In this document: piece by piece, positions 47,798 to 60,092 of the stretch
Numbering within the stretch: the first letter of the stretch is position 1
Layout: each line of letters starts with the position of its first letter
From: Rhinopomastus cyanomelas
Taxonomy: Eukaryota; Chordata; Aves; Bucerotiformes; Rhinopomastidae
Length of the DNA: 64,000 bases
Assembly: GCA_013400115.1 (NCBI GenBank)
Contig: VXBP01007508.1
Location: forward strand, 124,001-188,000
Direction: 5' to 3'
Program-made: the position numbers and the translations under genes
The notes under the pieces: model-generated
What the model saw: the letters and a program-made list of their open reading frames with translations, nothing else
The model's database searches: none
What the model was told of the DNA's origin: nothing

Positions 47798-49885
47798 TGT
47801 AAATAAAAGCAATTAGTGGTAAAAGCAGTTATAATTTTTGTAGGTAGCAGGAATTCTGCAAATCATGCTGCCATTAGAAGTTGCTTACAGAGCAGTGACT
47901 GCAGACTCTAGCTGTATGAGTGCAGTGCTCAGTGTCTTGCCTGTGCTCCTCATTTGACAAGACCAAAAATATACACTTAAAAATACACTCTTTGAATACA
48001 GAGTGGTTTCAGTCCTCTAAACCGATGTATAGAAGATGACCCATCCTACGTAGATGCTAATTTGAGAGCTGATTTTAATTGCAGAAGAAATACATGTTTT
48101 GTTTGGCAGTTCATTTGGGTTTTTCTTTAATTTACAACTTTAACAAAAAGCCCAGCAAGAATATGGATACCAGAACACAAGGCGTTCTTAGGAGGAAGTT
48201 TATAAAAGCCTTTCCCCAAAGGTAGGATATCCAAAATGAAAGGTGAAAACTCTGCCTTAAAGTTTTGTCTGTAGAAGGGAAGTTGGTAGAGCCACGGTAG
48301 CCACCCTTTCATTTGAGAATGTGCCTGCCTCAGGGATAAAATTCCTATTTTATAAAAACCTGGAATTGTGTAACGTTTGGTTTGCAGGTCTCAGGCACTG
48401 GAGGGCACAGCCGGAACCTCCCGGTACCCCGGACCCTGGGCACCGCCAGTCCTGCCAAACACCTCTTCCTCCTGATTTTGTGTTTTCTTAAAATCGCTTC
48501 CCCTCTATCATGAGAAGGTTTCCTTTAACATTCCTCCTTTTTTATCTCTGTGGCCCAGTATTGGTTTCTAAATAAAAGTTTCCTGCGCTGGTGTATAATT
48601 AGTCCAGTTTTCCCTCCGGATTCCCTCACATCACCAGGATGGTTTCTATGGTGGACAAGTGTGTTGCTGCAGCGCTCGAAGGGGAAATCCTGTCCTTGTC
48701 ACTGTGAGGACAGACGGAATAATGACTCCGTTGCGAGACGCTATTTCCTATTTTACAGTGATATGACTGCACGTAGCTAGATTACTACTGATGAAATGTT
48801 GGTCACCTCAGGAGAAACTGGGGTTTCTGTGGCAGAAACATAATTAAAAGGTGTCTTAAAGGAGAAGGTTCTAAGCTTTGAGTTTCAATATGTGCAAGAA
48901 TCAGAATAAGACATCATTATAAGTTTTCCCCAGATGGAATTATGGCCTCAGTGTCGAGAAGTACCTGAGCACGCCTTCTCTCATTTCTGCTGCTGGGGAT
49001 GACAGCATAATCCACTTTACAAACCCAGCATCATCGCATCAGGACTAAATAACACAGCCAAAAGCTACAGCTATTCTGCTGTAGTTAGAGTGGGGCTTTA
49101 TTTTGGTAGCCAAACTGGAAGCATTGACCGAAGAAGAGTTATTATTGCGCTGCCTGGATTTCTTGCTGCTTTGGAATTGACAAAGCGTCGTTTATCATGG
49201 TTTGCATTCCAATTTTTCTTTGCATGTTTTCCAGCTCATCGTAACATAATTATGTTTCTGTTTCTTCCAGCCAGGGGCTGATACTTTCTTTTACTAAGAC
49301 AACAGCTGCACTGCACAACCTTGATGAATCCCCATAAGGGTAAAATGTGTCTGTGGTGCTTGTTTCTGCCTTGGCAACCCAAATGTTCGAGTTCTTTTTT
49401 ATGACAAATGCTGTTCTAAAAGGCACCCAACCCCACTGCTTTCATAGCATTTCTCTAAATGAGGTTATATACTGTAATTTAGACTTGAAATATTAAACAT
49501 CCCGGGCGGTTTGTAATTCTGAAGGCTTCTTTTCTAACATTTCTTTTTATGGTGTTTGTAGATTCGTAAACACTGAGATGGAATTTCAGAGTGCCATAGT
49601 TACTGATGTGCAATTTATTTCTGAATGAAATAGATATTATGCATGAAAATGCAGAGGTCTGCTTTAAGCCCCTAAAAGACTTCTTAAGGGAGCTTTCATG
49701 GTGCAGGTGAATAATTCCCTCACGCAGCCTCAGCTGGTCCAGTCACACTGCAACGTGAGGGTAATTATACCAGCCCCATCTCTGAAGTGCATTAACTGCT
49801 AGTGATGGAAAATGCTGCAAAAGATGAGCAGTGGCTTTATTCCTGCTAACTGAGATATGTTCTTTAACTCCAATTTAGTGCTCTG

Positions 49886-49990
49886 ATCCTGAGATTTCAA
49901 AGTACTTTAGAAAGGAAGGGTAAATTTTTTATTTTACAGGGGGAAATCAGAGCGCACAAAGTAGGGCTCAGCACTGCAGGCTCAGCCGAG
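49886..49990 (+). mobile_element. Ancient SINE/MIR-like remnant
   Basis: TTTCAAAGTACTTTAGAAA is followed by TTTTATTTTACAGGGGGAAA and CAGAGCGCACAAAGTAGGGC. The order and wording (CAAAGCRCTTTACAAA, then CCCATTTTACAGATGRGGAA, then ACTGAGGCACAGAG) match the pattern of MIR/CORE-SINE-type amniote repeats. Diverged; exact family not assigned. Confidence 0.45.
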
Positions 49991-50434
49991 GGTAGAATCC
50001 ATCCTTAACACTTTTGATTTTGTTTGCCCGATTACACCACTACTGACTCCCATCTCATCTTGAAATCTACCCATCAGAGCTCTGGGAACAACTGAAGCAG
50101 TAACTTTTCCCACTGCTAAAAATTACCTGGATTTGCAAGTATAGGGAATGTTGTGTCCTGGACAAACTATGGCTGGATAACAGATAACCACATTCTTCAG
50201 GGTAAAATGTCTTGTCAGCTCTGCTTTCTCTGCCGATCTCCTGGATGTTACTACTGCTGCCACCACCCCTTGAATGTTGGTTATATTTATATACTAAAAT
50301 TACAATAGTTCTATACACAGGAGGCAAGAATGTTAGCTCATATGATCAGTTCTATGTACATCTAGTGATCTAAGGATACTTCGGGATATTTGGCCATGAT
50401 GGTGTACTGCAGCAACACTTTAGTTCTGTGCACC

Positions 50435-50854
50435 TGTCCTGGTTTCCCTGGGACAGACTCCCTGACCAGCCATGGTGTGCAGCCCATTGGCAGCTTGGAG
50501 TCAGCCAGGGCAGCTGTCCCAGGCTGGCTACAGGTGTGTCCCATCCCAGAAACATCCTACTCACTATAAAGGGGAAGTTTACCAGGAGTGAGGGACTATT
50601 CTTGGGGGTTGCTGTTTGTGGAGGTCCTCTTGGTGTTCTGCTCTGAAGGTCTGGTTTCCGGTTTATTGTGCCTGCTGTGCATCTGCTGAGCTGGGTATGG
50701 CTTTGTATGTTTTATATTAATGTTAGCTTTGCTGTTTCAGTGGATGTTTTTACTTTCACCTGTGCATCAGCTCTGTTCCTCTTCCCTGCTGACGTGGGAA
50801 GGTTGGGTGACAGACAAACTGCTACAGCTTAGCACTGGATATGGGCTGAATGCA
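50435..50854 (+). mobile_element. LTR-like dispersed repeat, candidate solo LTR (copy 1)
   Basis: Starts TGTCCTGGTTTCCCTGGGAC and can be taken to end at GGGCTGAATGCA, giving TG...CA termini over 420 bases. Inside is a TATA-like CACTATAAAGG. From 50530 rightward it aligns in order with 57500-57843 (shared GTGTGTCCCATCCCAGAAAC, TTTATTGTG, CTGGATATGGGCTGAAT). The start resembles avian endogenous retrovirus LTRs as I remember them. No internal retroviral genes are present. Flanking five-base duplications are not convincing, so the limits are approximate. Confidence 0.45.
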
Positions 50855-51387
50855 GACACCACCACAGTAGTCACTGATTTAATTACCTGGCAGGCTCTTA
50901 TATGTTGTTGGGAATTGTACCTGTCCAGAGAGGACTGACTTTGTGATCTCTCCATGAACGGTGAGCTTAACTCTGCTGTTGCTAGAAAAGGCAGCAAGCC
51001 ACTTGGCTACGCAGCAAACGTTTGTCTCATGGTGAGAACTTGCACACTGTTCTGTCTTCCTTATATAACTTCATGGCAAATTCTGGCAGATTCTACTGAG
51101 ATATTTTACCTCTTTTCTTGCTTATCTTTGGGTTCTTTACTAAGTCCCCTCACAGACATTCACTGTAAGATGTGCATTTTCTTTCTGATTCATGTACAAT
51201 AATTACTTCCTAGCATTTGCCTAACAGATTTTGTAAGAAAAGTAGCTCTGCAAATATTAAGAAAAAAAATTAATGTATGAAATCTTTGAAATCTCTGTTG
51301 CTGGGGTTTATTATCCACAGCTGACTGGATTTGTTCCCAGTCAGGAAGCTGGTTCAGCAAAACAGCTGCATTTGTTATTTAACAGGA

Positions 51388-51450
51388 GGCCTGATTCTGC
51401 TCTTCATCACACTGATGTAAATCACAAGTGGAACTGAAGAAAATGAAGAT
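51388..51450 (+). mobile_element. Ancient amniote repeat remnant
   Basis: GGCCTGATTCTGCTCTTCAT, then CACTGATGTAAATCACAAGT, follows the wording of a widespread amniote element with a GCCTGATTCTG start and TGTAAATCA core. Family name not assigned. Confidence 0.35.
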
Positions 51451-54400
51451 TACCCCTGGTGGGATGCATGCTGGAGGAAAAGTAAGCATTATGGTATGGA
51501 ACAAGAGGGGAATTTTAAGGGATACTCTGCCATTCTGGTGTAGGTGCTAGGTAGGATCTTCATGCTTTACAGAAGCCTTGCACCAAATAAACCACTTGCT
51601 CCTGGGAGTGTTCTCTCCTATGTGTGTTGTGGCCAACAGAATTAAAGGCCGGTGGTGTCCTGTGTTGTGCCCCAATAGGAAGAATTCCATGGTGTTTATT
51701 CTATACGAAGCACCACATTCATCACTGTTTGCATCCGGTTTGTAATTGTTTCCTCTCAGTCATTTGATTTTCACAGTACCTGCTGCAATTTACTTTCTAG
51801 TGCAGGAAGTCCTGCTACTGCTTTTCGTCTTGGGCTGAATTAATGCATGAAATGATTAACACTGAAGTACAGTTTAGTAAGACTGATGGCACATGAGGAC
51901 CACTGTATGGAAAAAGGGGTCAGAGTACCCATAGGCAGAGTCTTTTTTGTATAAGATCACAGTGCTGTATCTCAGGATAACAAAGGCTGTTACCAGAGCC
52001 TCACACACTTTAGAGACAGACAACTTCAATCCTTTAACAGCTTTTGTATTTGATTTTATGTAAATCAGCAGTATGTGCTGTTAGCAGCATCAAGAGTTAT
52101 GGTATCTGAGAGTTTGCCCCACGATACTCCTCCTGCCTCTCCAACACAAGATATCTATTATTTCTTGGCTACAGTTGCTCATTCTTGCATAGCAAAGGTG
52201 TCTGTGGTTTGGTTTGTGCTTCAGAGTTGTAAGTATCTGCAGCTGCTGTGGGCTGGAAATGTCAGTTCAGATTCTGTTACAGACCTGTCTGTAGGACTTC
52301 CCAAATGTCTGCATGAAGGAACTTCCTAGAGCACAGCACCGTGCTTCATACCAGCACGTGCTGATTACTTTCAGCTTGTTGGTTTTTGCCTGGTCTATTA
52401 CTCAGTCTTCTCTGGCATCACAGTAAGTTTTCAAACCTCTGACTTCTCTTTTAGGCCCAAGAGAAAGCACCTAGCTCCAGGATGTAGATATCTACATGAA
52501 ACTTCATTCGTAAACTTGGGGAGGTTTTGAGGAAGAAGTTAACAGGAGAGAGGCTGCAGCATTCAGCATCTGAGCCAGAGCACACAAAGCCTCTCTGCCC
52601 CTCCTGTGCTGTGAAGGTGCAGGATACATGCTGAGCAATGTGTGTTTTCAGTCCTGTCCTGAGGTCTGTGCCCACTGCATTGGCACCTGCAGGGATGGCA
52701 CTACAGCAGCATCTATGCTCTTGTTTAAAACAAACTCCTTCCTAGCCTTTGTGGTGTGGCTCAGTCTGAAGTGAGATGGGTGAAGCCAGTCCAGCAGTGC
52801 CTGCTGCCTGTCCAAACCATCCCTCTGCAGCCTTGCTCAGACCAGTGTCCCTGGCAGTGCAGCTCTCTGCCATGGCTCACTGGCCTCTGCCCTCAGCCTC
52901 AACTCTCCACCAATATGCTCTGTAACAGACAAGGGTATCTGGGGTGACTTTGGAAAGAGCAGGAAGGTATCCTTCTACTTTGAAAGCTGTGAGTGTGAAC
53001 AATTCATTCAGCACAGCACCCCTTGGCCACACATTGATGATCAATATATTTTTAATTGCCAGTCTGGGGTGTCTATCTTTTTTTTACACTAGACAATACC
53101 CAACTGTATTGTAAGAGCTGTTGGGATTGAGCCAGTGAATTTGGCAATAAAACATGGAACATTTGGACTTTCAGCACTTAGGAACATATGGAAAGGGGTT
53201 TGGATGGCTGCCATGTGGGGTGTAACTTGGAAGATGCTTCACTTTTTCTTCCTTTTTTGTGTGGACAGAAGAAATTTTGCTTTTTTGAAGGATCCTAATT
53301 CCTCTTAATGATCCAAGATGTACTGCTGCTCTAGAACAAACTACTGTACTCGGGGTTAAGCAAAATCAGCTGCGTGTCTATCAGCAGTCGTAGATGGGCA
53401 ATGAAAAAGGTGACAGCACTGCAGATCTTTGCAAGATTTTAACTCCTAGTTCAAGAAGCTCTCGCAGGAGATCTCACAAAGCTATAGTCTGGTGACTCGT
53501 GTTGTAGTGTGAAGAATGATATTGGGTGCCTGGCCTAAGTCAGGCTGTGTGCCATTAGCTGAAGACTTCGAGGATATGCCCCTGCTAGATGATCCATCCT
53601 TCTTGCTCCTGCTGCAACCATCTTTCTCCCTATCACCTTACCACCCATGGATGGCTTGACAGTTCAGGCTGTCTGTCTGCCTCTGGTACAGAGTTTCATC
53701 ATCTGGTTCATAGCACCAGCACTATGCTGCATGTGTCAGTCATCTTGGGGCAGCAGGGGAATGAGAGAGAGGAGCCAACTCTGGCTTGATGCTCAGGACT
53801 GAACATACATGAAGCAGCCTCATCTTCAAACCACTTTACGGACGGATGCCTCAGGGATGTGGAGAGAAGTCCATGTCTCTGAATTATTGCCTCTGTCGGA
53901 AAAGTGAAGCATACTTTGTGCTGTATTTGGTAATTTGTTCACCACAACCACTGCAGAAAAATAGGGGGCTTTAATGTGGGGGTTTTTTTGGCATGGTTGT
54001 GTGCTGGACAGGGGGCTTCAGCAGATGTGGAACGTGTTTGTGTTCAAATACAAATCTGCACAACTGGCACAGGGGCCCTGCAGTTTAGTGAAAAGTAACT
54101 AATCTCTCCAGTAGGAAAGCATCAGCGTCCTGGTTTAGTGATGAGGAACAAAGACCAAAGAGTGGCAGGGGATTGTGCTGAGTGACAGATAAAGTCACAG
54201 CAGTTGGAATTATGGTTTCTCTGCTGTTCTGAATAGTAAATCGCTCAGGTTTGCCAAGACTGCACTTTGGGGCTTTACTCTCAACCCCAGTCCCCAACAG
54301 CTCAGTTCAGTGCAGGCTGGAGCTATCGTTCCACCTGAGTGTTCAGGTTTCTGCTCCTTGAGAAGGAGTAAGAGTGATGGAGAGGAGGTATACGGCAGTT

Positions 54401-56399
54401 TGGCTTTCAGCAGGGAGCTAAACACCAGCTGGGTGTGCCTTCACGCGTGGGAATGGGGAAGCGCTCTTGGACCCTGTGCTTTGGTTACAGCCAAAGTGTT
54501 TCTTGCCCACAAATTCATGATGGCTTTTTATCTTGCACTTTCATGTGACAGTTTGTTTCAACACATCCAGCCAAATAATGACTGGATGGGGCAAGTTCCT
54601 GTTATTTCTTTGCAAGTGAGTGGTCACCAACATACCCCTAGGTTATGAAAGGGGTGAGTGAAGACAAGAAGATGCTCAATGGAGCATGAAGGAACTGGTC
54701 ACCAGAGAAGAGGAAAAAAGCATCCATTCCAAAGGCATTCGAAGACCTGCAGCAATAGCTCTTGAGGACTGATCCTGTAAATCAGGAGAGCGAAAAAGAC
54801 AGGAAAACCTCAAATAATTTGAATGACGTTTATTTTGGAATGCAACCTCTGCCTTTCTGACTAAAACCTGGAAGGGATCACGTGGGTTCTGAGCATTTTT
54901 TTTAGTCTTATATCAGCTGAAATCTGATTGAGAACTTATAAAATATTTTGCTGCTTCCCACATAGAATACCCTGAGAGACTACAGAGTTTTTTCTACTTT
55001 GTGGCCACAATAGCCCCAAGTTCTCCAATCCCGAGTACGTGCTTTCTTCCTGAATTTCAATTCTGCTGTCCACGTAGAAATCCTTTCGACCCTGACGCAG
55101 TTATTGCTGTAATTTTCTTGTAGATAAAAATGCACTAAAATGAATGTACAGCACATCCTTTCCGCAAAGAGCATCCAGCTACATGTGTCCTTGCATCTCC
55201 ATTCCCATCTCTGCTGATCTAAAAGGAGAGAAATGCTGCTCCTATCAGCCTGTTCCTTCTGCGTGACTGACCGGCAGCTATCGCAGGTCTTGCTTTGTGC
55301 TATTACAGTTTCATTTCCAAGATGGAGCAGGGGGAGGATGGATGTTGAGCTGCTGGATTGTGGTACCATTGCAAAAAACAATACGTTGGGCTTGTTTGTA
55401 CCGAGGAGGTAGCAGAACCTCCTTAATCAGGCTGCCTGCTCATTGCAAATCAGCAGATATTTTGCCTAAAAGCATCCGGCAGTGCAGTGTAATTTGGTAA
55501 TAACTGCTTCTCAGGGGATCAGGAGGGAAACCCCGGAAGAAAGTGGGATTTAGGAGCAGTTATAAGTGCTGGTGAGTCGTGGACTTTGTGGGGTTTCTTT
55601 TGCCTTTGTTTTTATAAGATTGCCCAGATTTGATGGCGGCTCTTTCATTTAAAAGGCAGAAAGACCTACAAATTAAGCAACATCTAGCTCCTAATGTGTG
55701 AAACTGCAATTTGCATACATCATGGCAGCTGCTGAGTGGGTCCTTATTACCTCTGCTGGAGTGTTAATTTAGCCACAACGTTCTCATTTATTTAAATGAA
55801 AAAGCAGCGGGTGGCTGGCATGCCACATTATCTGTCAGGCAACCTGGGAATAAGGGTGACAGAGCCAGAAAGATATTTCAATTCAGAGGGACTGCAGGGG
55901 TGCTGCCCCCTGGGCCTGTGGTCACAAGCATGCCTGAGATCACCCTTGGTCTCTTTCAAGGTTGTCCAAAGGTCAACACTTAACGGAAGTAAAAAAAAAA
56001 ATCAATGTTGTATTTGGACTGACATAAGAGACCAGATAATAGGGTTAAACTGGAAAACACTCCAATTCTGTTTTTCTGCTCCCTGTGTATCCCAGCTGGC
56101 ACTGCACGTGTGAGTATGATAACCCAAATATCAGTACTGATCCTAAAAAAATAACACTGCCATTTGTGCAGCATCTACCGTAGCGTGGTCCCATCAGGGC
56201 CCGAATGCGCTCCAGCGCTCTGCCCAAGCAGAAGCTGCCCACAGGATGTGCAGGAAGAAGGGAGCAGCTGTGGCAGCGAGCAGTGCTGGCGCCGTCACCA
56301 CTGCAGCCAACCTGGAGACACTTCCACACACGGCAGATGCCAGGTGGATGAATGGACATCCCAGAGCTATGCACATGTGGGAAATAGAACGAGTGTGAG

Positions 56400-56884
56400 C
56401 TACTTACAGGAGGGATGTGGAGATGCTGGAGCGTGTGCAAAGGAGGGCCACGAGGATGATCAGAGGGCTGGAGCACCTCTCCTATGAGGATAGACTGAAA
56501 GAATTGGAGCTGTTCAGTCTGGAGAAGAGGAGACTCCGAGGTGACCTTATTGTGGCCTTCCAGTATCTGAAGGGGGCCTAGAAAAAGGCTGGGGAGGGGC
56601 TTTTTAGGATGTCAGGTAGTGACAGGACTAGGGGGAATGAAGCAAAGCTGGAGATGGGTAGATTTAGACTGGATGTGAGGAGGAAGTTCTTCAGCATGAG
56701 AGTGGTGAGAGCCTGGAATGAGTTACCCAGGGAGGTGGTGGAGGCCCCATCTTTGGAGGTGTTTAAGGCTGGGCTGGATGAGGCTCTGGCCAGCCTGGTC
56801 TAGGGTGGGGTGCCCTGCCTGTGCTGGGGGTGTTGGAACTGGATGAGGGTTCCTTCCTGCCCTGAGTGACTCTGATTCCATGGC
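56400..56884 (+). mobile_element. CR1 LINE 3' fragment (second subfamily), forward
   Basis: Begins ACAGGAGGGATGTGGAGATG, matching the 33.8-kb copy at about 34380, and has the same C-terminal ORF2 frame at 56609-56803 (SDRTRGNEAKLEMGRFRLDV, RAWNELPREVVEAPSLEVFK). Its 3' end reads TCCTTCCTGCCCTGAGTGAC. A second CR1 tail follows it. Confidence 0.93.
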
Positions 56885-56976
56885 TTCTCCAGTCAGGTGA
56901 GTCTGCTGTGGCAGGGGGATTGGAGTAGATGATCTTTCGGGGTCCCTTCCAATCCCTTATGATTCTATGGTTCTAC
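56885..56976 (+). mobile_element. Second CR1 tail appended to the 56.4-kb CR1
   Basis: TCTGCTGTGGCAGGGGGATT, then TTCCAATCCCTTATGATTCT, is the tail of the other CR1 subfamily, the same arrangement as at 34.86 kb. Confidence 0.88.
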
Positions 56977-57011
56977 TTGCACAAAAATCAGTGCTGCCTC
57001 AGTCTCTGGAG

Positions 57012-57085
57012 AAGGAGATCATAGGATCATAGGATGTTAGGGGTTGGAAGGGACCCAAGAGATCATCGAGTCCAACCCCCCTGCG
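57012..57085 (-). mobile_element. CR1 tail, reverse
   Basis: CATAGGATCATAGGATGTTA, GGGGTTGGAAGGGACCCAAG and AGATCATCGAGTCCAACCCC form the complement of a CR1 3' end, a subfamily different from the preceding tail. Confidence 0.85.
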
Positions 57086-57469
57086 AAGCTGGGAAGGAGC
57101 AAAGAGCAGTGGCCATGCTGGGACTCACCTGTAGGCATGGAGTCCTCTTCTGAGCCACAATGTTGTGCCACCAGTTAATAAGATGTCTCTGTAAAACTAT
57201 GTGTTTGTCAGCAGAAAAAGAGCCAGAGCAAACGTGCAGAACCACAGCAAATGTTGCCATGTTTCAGCAGCAGCAAAAAAAACCCCACTTCCTCACATCA
57301 CCCAGAGTTCAACCAACCCTTTTCTAAAGTTCAGCAGACTGACTGGCTTGTGGGTCTGCTCACTGCAAACCATGGCACAGCATTACCTGCGGGAAATTTG
57401 CATGCACCTGCCCTTCAAAACGTGTTTTCTGCTTTTAGATTAACTGTGTGTTGGCTGGCAGCAGCTGAA

Positions 57470-57843
57470 GGTGAGACAGCAGCGTGCCCAGGTGGCTGCA
57501 GGTGTGTCCCATCCCAGAAACACCCTGCTCACTATAAGGGGGAGCTTTACTGAAGCCAGGGACTTCTGTTCCTGCTCCTCTTTTTCCTTCTCCCCATCCC
57601 TGGAACGGTTCACTTTCTGTGCCGCTCCCAGGAACTGCTCTCCTGTTTATTGTGACAGCCATATGTGCACTGACCTCAGTGTAAATTTGTTTATATTTGC
57701 ATTAGTTTTGCTATTTTATTATCTGTTTTCAGGTCAACCTGTGGGTCTTCTCTCCTTTTCCCCATCCCCCCTCTTGACTGGGAAGGATTCAACAGGGGAC
57801 AGAAGAACTATTATAGACTAGTCCTGGATATGGGCTGAATTCA
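57470..57843 (+). mobile_element. LTR-like dispersed repeat, candidate solo LTR (copy 2)
   Basis: Homologous to 50530-50854, same orientation, about 7 kb away. The 5' part is diverged or truncated. A TATA-like CACTATAAGG is retained, and it ends CTGGATATGGGCTGAATTCA just before a CR1. No retroviral coding region lies between the two copies that I can recognise. Confidence 0.45.
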
Positions 57844-57849
57844 GAGAGC

Positions 57850-58337
57850 TTTTCCCTACAAGAAGGGTGTTGAGGTGCTGGAACATGTCCAGAAAAGGGC
57901 AGTGAAGCTGGTGAAGGGTCTAGGAGCACAAGTCTGATAAGGAGCAGCTGAGGGAACCGAGAGGTTGCTTAACCTGGAGAAAAGGAAGCTCAGGAGCGAC
58001 CTTATTGCTCTTTACAACTACCTGAAAGCAGACTGTCTTGGGGTGAGGGTTGGTTTCTTCTCCCAAGTAACATGTGATAGGACAAGAGGAAACAGATTCT
58101 AGTTGTGCCAGAAGTTTAGATTGGACATTAGGAAAAAGTTCTTTATGAAAAGTGTTGTCAAACACTGGATAAGGCTGCCCGAGGAAGTGGTGGCGTTTCC
58201 ATCCCTGGAGGTATTTAAACGACATGTGGACATGGTGCTGAGAGACATGGTTTAGTGGTGGCCTGGCAGTGCTGGGTTAATGGTTGGACTCAATGCTCCT
58301 GAAGGGTCTTTTCCAGCCTCAGTGATTCTTTGTGCTG
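57850..58337 (+). mobile_element. CR1 LINE 3' fragment, forward (older subfamily)
   Basis: GAGGTGCTGGAACATGTCCA, GGAGAAAAGGAAGCTCAGGA, TAAGGCTGCCCGAGGAAGTG and TCCCTGGAGGTATTTAAACG are the ORF2 C-terminus. The end GGTTGGACTCAATGCTCCTG, then CAGTGATTCTTTG, is the tail. All frames are interrupted. Confidence 0.92.
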
Positions 58338-58852
58338 TGTAGCTGTTCCCAAGGTCTGTACTCAAAGAAATACACCCTTGAAAACCAGTCAGACTCTTTC
58401 TTAATAGGAAAGTGTTTTTCCAATGGGTGGATCACAAGCAGTTGAGATTGAGGAGGGCAAGTCTTTGTGCCACACCAGAAGGTACTGTGACTGGTGCCAT
58501 GCAGAAATGCCTCTAAAACATCACGTTCAACACATACTTCCTAAACACTGATGCATACTCGTATCAAGCACGTCTCTTCTGCCTCTGACACCTACATCTT
58601 AGTGTTTTAAAATACACTGTGCTAAAGGATCACACGGTGTTGCCGCCAGTGTTCTTCCCTTTACCATTAACTGAACAAGTTCAGTGAAAACTTCTGTCTT
58701 CGCCCACTTCTCAGCTGTACACTTTTGTAATTAAAATCACCATGACAACAGATAATGATGTCAGAACAAAAGGATTATGACAATTACACAAAGAAGGTGA
58801 AAACAGGCTGGGCTTAGAACTGAGAAAGCTTTTAATTCTAGCGAAAATACCG

Positions 58853-58910
58853 GGGGCCTGATTCACCGCTGTGTTGCTCCATCTGTACAATTACAAAGTG
58901 CAAAGCGGGG
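58853..58910 (+). mobile_element. Ancient amniote repeat remnant (weak)
   Basis: GGGGGCCTGATTCACCGCTG then TTGCTCCATCTGTACAATTA shares the GGCCTGATTC opening with the remnant at 51.39 kb. Weak call. Confidence 0.25.
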
Positions 58911-59007
58911 TGTCCCAGTTAATTCAGTGAGCTGCAAGGGAACTATGAAGAATTTCATGAGCAATAAAGAGAAGTTTGTCTTAAAAGCGTTAATAAAGTT
59001 TTAGTGG

Positions 59008-59212
59008 CAGAGGTTCATCACAGTGAGGGTGACAGAGCACTGGAACAGGCTGCCCAGGGAGGTTGTGGAGTCTCCTTCACTGGAGACTTTTAAGACCCTC
59101 CTGGATGTGTTCCTGTGTGACTTGGTCTAGGTGGTCCTGCTGTGGCAGGGGGATTGGACTAGATGGTCTTTTGAGGTCTCTTCCAATACCTAATGATTGT
59201 GTGATTATAGAA
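59008..59212 (+). mobile_element. CR1 LINE 3' fragment, forward
   Basis: GGTTCATCACAGTGAGGGTG, CACTGGAACAGGCTGCCCAG and GGAGACTTTTAAGACCCTCC are the ORF2 C-terminus; TTGGACTAGATGGTCTTTTG and AATGATTGTGTGATTATAG form the tail. About 200 bases, same subfamily as the 31.1-kb copy. Confidence 0.93.
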
Positions 59213-59997
59213 ATCAGATGGAGAAACACGGCCGTAGAGGATGCACGGTTATTACTGTGGTAGCGGCTTCATATAAATAAAATTCACTACATAAACGCTC
59301 CCTGTCACCATATGATAAATTGCAATAGGAGAACAAGGCAATTTAAGGGATGTGGTCCCTTTTTATCACATCTGTGGCATTTCATCAGTTCACTCTTCCG
59401 TCTTGGCTCCTGCGAAAGCTGCAGTATCAGATTGGATAGTTTTACTTCCAAGATAAAGCTGAACTTTTAATAAGAACAATCTGGAAGTTCAGGCAATAGA
59501 TCTCTTGGTAATCTGATCTATGCAACTTTCTGACATAAGTGAATTGTATTATTCTTTTCCCCCCTAGTTTTGCTCACAACTGATAGGGGAAAAGACACAT
59601 TAAATGATTTACATCTTAATTTTCTCACTAAAAAACCCAAAATGCCTTTAGCCATTGAACATTCCTGAACATTTCCTCTGTGGCTTTTGGAAAATCTATC
59701 TCATAAACCCATCAGAAAAAAAAAAAAGTCTAGATAAAAAAAATACATTTCAATTTTCCTAGAAGCTATTACAATCTATCAACCAATTAGTGCAGTGAAT
59801 AAATACATTAATGCCCTTTTAAAAGGGAAGGTTCTGAAAACCTCTTAATGTCATTCTCGACTAAAAGTATAGGCTCAACATTAGTCAATTTTATAACCTT
59901 AAATTCTGCTTAATTTTCCCCCATCTTTGCTTAAACATACAGAGATATAAATAGTGCATCATAGCTCTCGCTGGTCCCCTTTAATTTGCAGAGCACA

Positions 59998-60092
59998 AGA
60001 TCTGCAGCTGGTGTAAATCAGTGTGGCCCTGGTATTCTGGACCCGTTTAGTGGGTCTGGTTTTGATTTACATCAATGCAAGCGAGAAGATCA
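59998..60092. mobile_element. Ancient palindromic repeat remnant
   Basis: AGCTGGTGTAAATCAGTGTG on the left and TGATTTACATC on the right, 42 bases apart between the matched arms, pair 9 of 10 bases. The layout matches an amniote inverted-repeat element with GGTGTAAATCA and TGATTTACACC arms as I remember it. Family not assigned. Confidence 0.4.

Larger units (their letters stand above)
44701..50434. other. MGLL 5' flank, no gene seen
   Basis: No recognisable exon. It holds a CR1 tail at 47.75 kb, an ancient SINE-like remnant at 49.89 kb and AG-rich low-complexity sequence at 45575-45610. The interval 46500-46850 has a degraded, possibly retroelement-derived look, but I cannot assign it. Confidence 0.6.
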
